From: Progne subis subis
Taxonomy: Eukaryota > Chordata > Aves > Passeriformes > Hirundinidae
Assembly (NCBI GenBank): GCA_022316685.1
Contig: JAKJHU010000062.1
Location: 434,001-498,000 of the forward strand
Direction: 5' to 3'
DNA length: 64,000 nt
The translations under genes were made by a program, and so were the position numbers. Of this stretch, positions 63,395-64,000 are shown one piece after another; position 1 is the stretch's first letter, and each line of letters starts with the position of its first letter. The notes under the pieces were generated by a model. The model was not told where the DNA came from. It saw only the letters and a program-made list of their open reading frames with translations, and made no database searches.

Positions 63395-63495
63395 CCAAAA
63401 TTATATGAAGAGCAGCTAGATCCTGTTTGCTTATACCTTGTTATACTTACTTGTTTTAAGCAAACAGGATCTAGCTGCACCTTCATATAATTTGG
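63395..63495 (+). repeat. 39-nt near-perfect inverted repeat; candidate miRNA-like hairpin
   Basis: The arms are 63395-63433 and 63457-63495, separated by a 23-nt loop. The inner 23 nt of each arm (CAGCTAGATCCTGTTTGC plus flanks) pair without mismatch. Further out there is one A/A-type mismatch and two single-nucleotide bulges; pairing then resumes to CCAAA/TTTGG at the ends. Stem length (about 37 pairs) and loop size are compatible with a microRNA precursor, with candidate mature strands AGCAGCTAGATCCTGTTTGC and AAGCAAACAGGATCTAGCTG. Near-perfect pairing also fits a young foldback or a hairpin-siRNA source. No target-site duplication flanks the arms, which argues against a simple MITE. I do not recognise either arm as a known microRNA. 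The structure is seen directly; the RNA role is inference. Confidence 0.9.
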
Positions 63496-64000
63496 CAATT
63501 ATAAGTTTAATGTTTGGAAAAGTACTTTTAAAATGCATTTTAGAAGATGCTGCTTTCAGAAACAAAAAGGTACCGATCCACCTACCTATAAAATCTAATA
63601 TTAGAAAAGGCTTGGCTTGTTCTGAAGTTGTTTCTTTGTCCTGAAATGGCTTGGAAAGCTAAAAACACTAAAGAATTTCTTCAGAACAAACCCCAAACTG
63701 CTAAAGCTTCTAACAGAAACGCAGAGTGCCTCACACTCGGGCTATGTCCAATCGGACAGGATATTTGTCCAGATGGGAAATCCCATTTGAGGTTAAAGCA
63801 CAAATGTCATTTAAAAAAATGACTATGCCACAGTTCTTTGGTGTTTCTCCCTCTTTACAGAACTGAGCGACAGGAATAAAAACAAATGAGTTACTGTCAA
63901 ATAAATTATTTGTCCTTTTTGGTATCTCCTGGACAGTTTTTGCCTGGAGTCTTCTTGAAAAAAAGAAGTGTTTTGGCTATTGGTTATCTATTTATAAGAG
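63496..64000. other. AT-rich noncoding DNA to window end
   Basis: No exon, repeat family or RNA gene recognised. Open frames at 63438-63644 and 63628-63822 have no recognisable content; the first runs through the hairpin's right arm. Confidence 0.6.

Noticed and set aside
1..64000. CRISPR array, operons, prophage or other prokaryotic system
   Set aside because: No regularly spaced repeats and no long reading frames; CR1 and LTR relics identify the DNA as avian nuclear.

Overview
The window reads as avian nuclear DNA from an intergenic desert or a very large intron. The evidence is AT-rich composition, no long open reading frame on either strand (the longest is 164 codons), several decayed CR1 LINE fragments including one with the terminal ATTCTGTG-type octamers, and two LTR-like blocks that resemble bird endogenous retroviral LTRs. 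I found no complete protein-coding gene, tRNA, rRNA or CRISPR array, and bacterial features such as operons and ribosome binding sites do not apply. Family assignments come from recognising sequence patterns by eye; no alignment was run.

Layout. 1-9.7 kb: unique AT-rich sequence with simple repeats, a relic of an old amniote repeat near 0.5 kb, and two exon-like segments (6.5 and 8.2 kb). 9.7-10.5 kb: CR1 reverse-transcriptase region joined to a piece of CR1 3' UTR. 11-17 kb: AT-rich DNA with simple repeats and homopolymers. 17.48-17.96 kb: a GC-richer LTR-like block with a TATA box. 20.1 kb: a 56-nt A homopolymer. 21.33-22.01 kb: a well-delimited solo LTR (TG...CA ends, TATA box, poly(A) signal). 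23.55 kb: a perfect CRE octamer. 24.3 kb: a short CR1 fragment with a readable reverse-transcriptase motif. 24.5-40 kb: mostly unique DNA, with a GC3-rich orphan reading frame at 29.9 kb (minus), an exon-like segment at 34.4 kb (minus) and an ancient palindromic repeat at 37.9 kb. 40.6 kb: CR1 3' end, minus strand. 41.5 and 51.95 kb: paired CACGTG E-boxes, both with a 6-nt spacer. 46-47.6 kb: a block that resembles conserved noncoding DNA followed by two exon-like segments. 58.7 kb: another ancient repeat relic. 61-62.3 kb: an internally deleted CR1. 63.4 kb: a nearly perfect 39-nt inverted repeat with a 23-nt loop, the most structured non-repeat signal in the window.

No gene set works together here. 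The biology visible is transposon decay, short regulatory-type motifs, unproven small exons, and one hairpin that could be a microRNA-like precursor. Splice-site-flanked segments are listed at low confidence because such pairs arise by chance in 64 kb.
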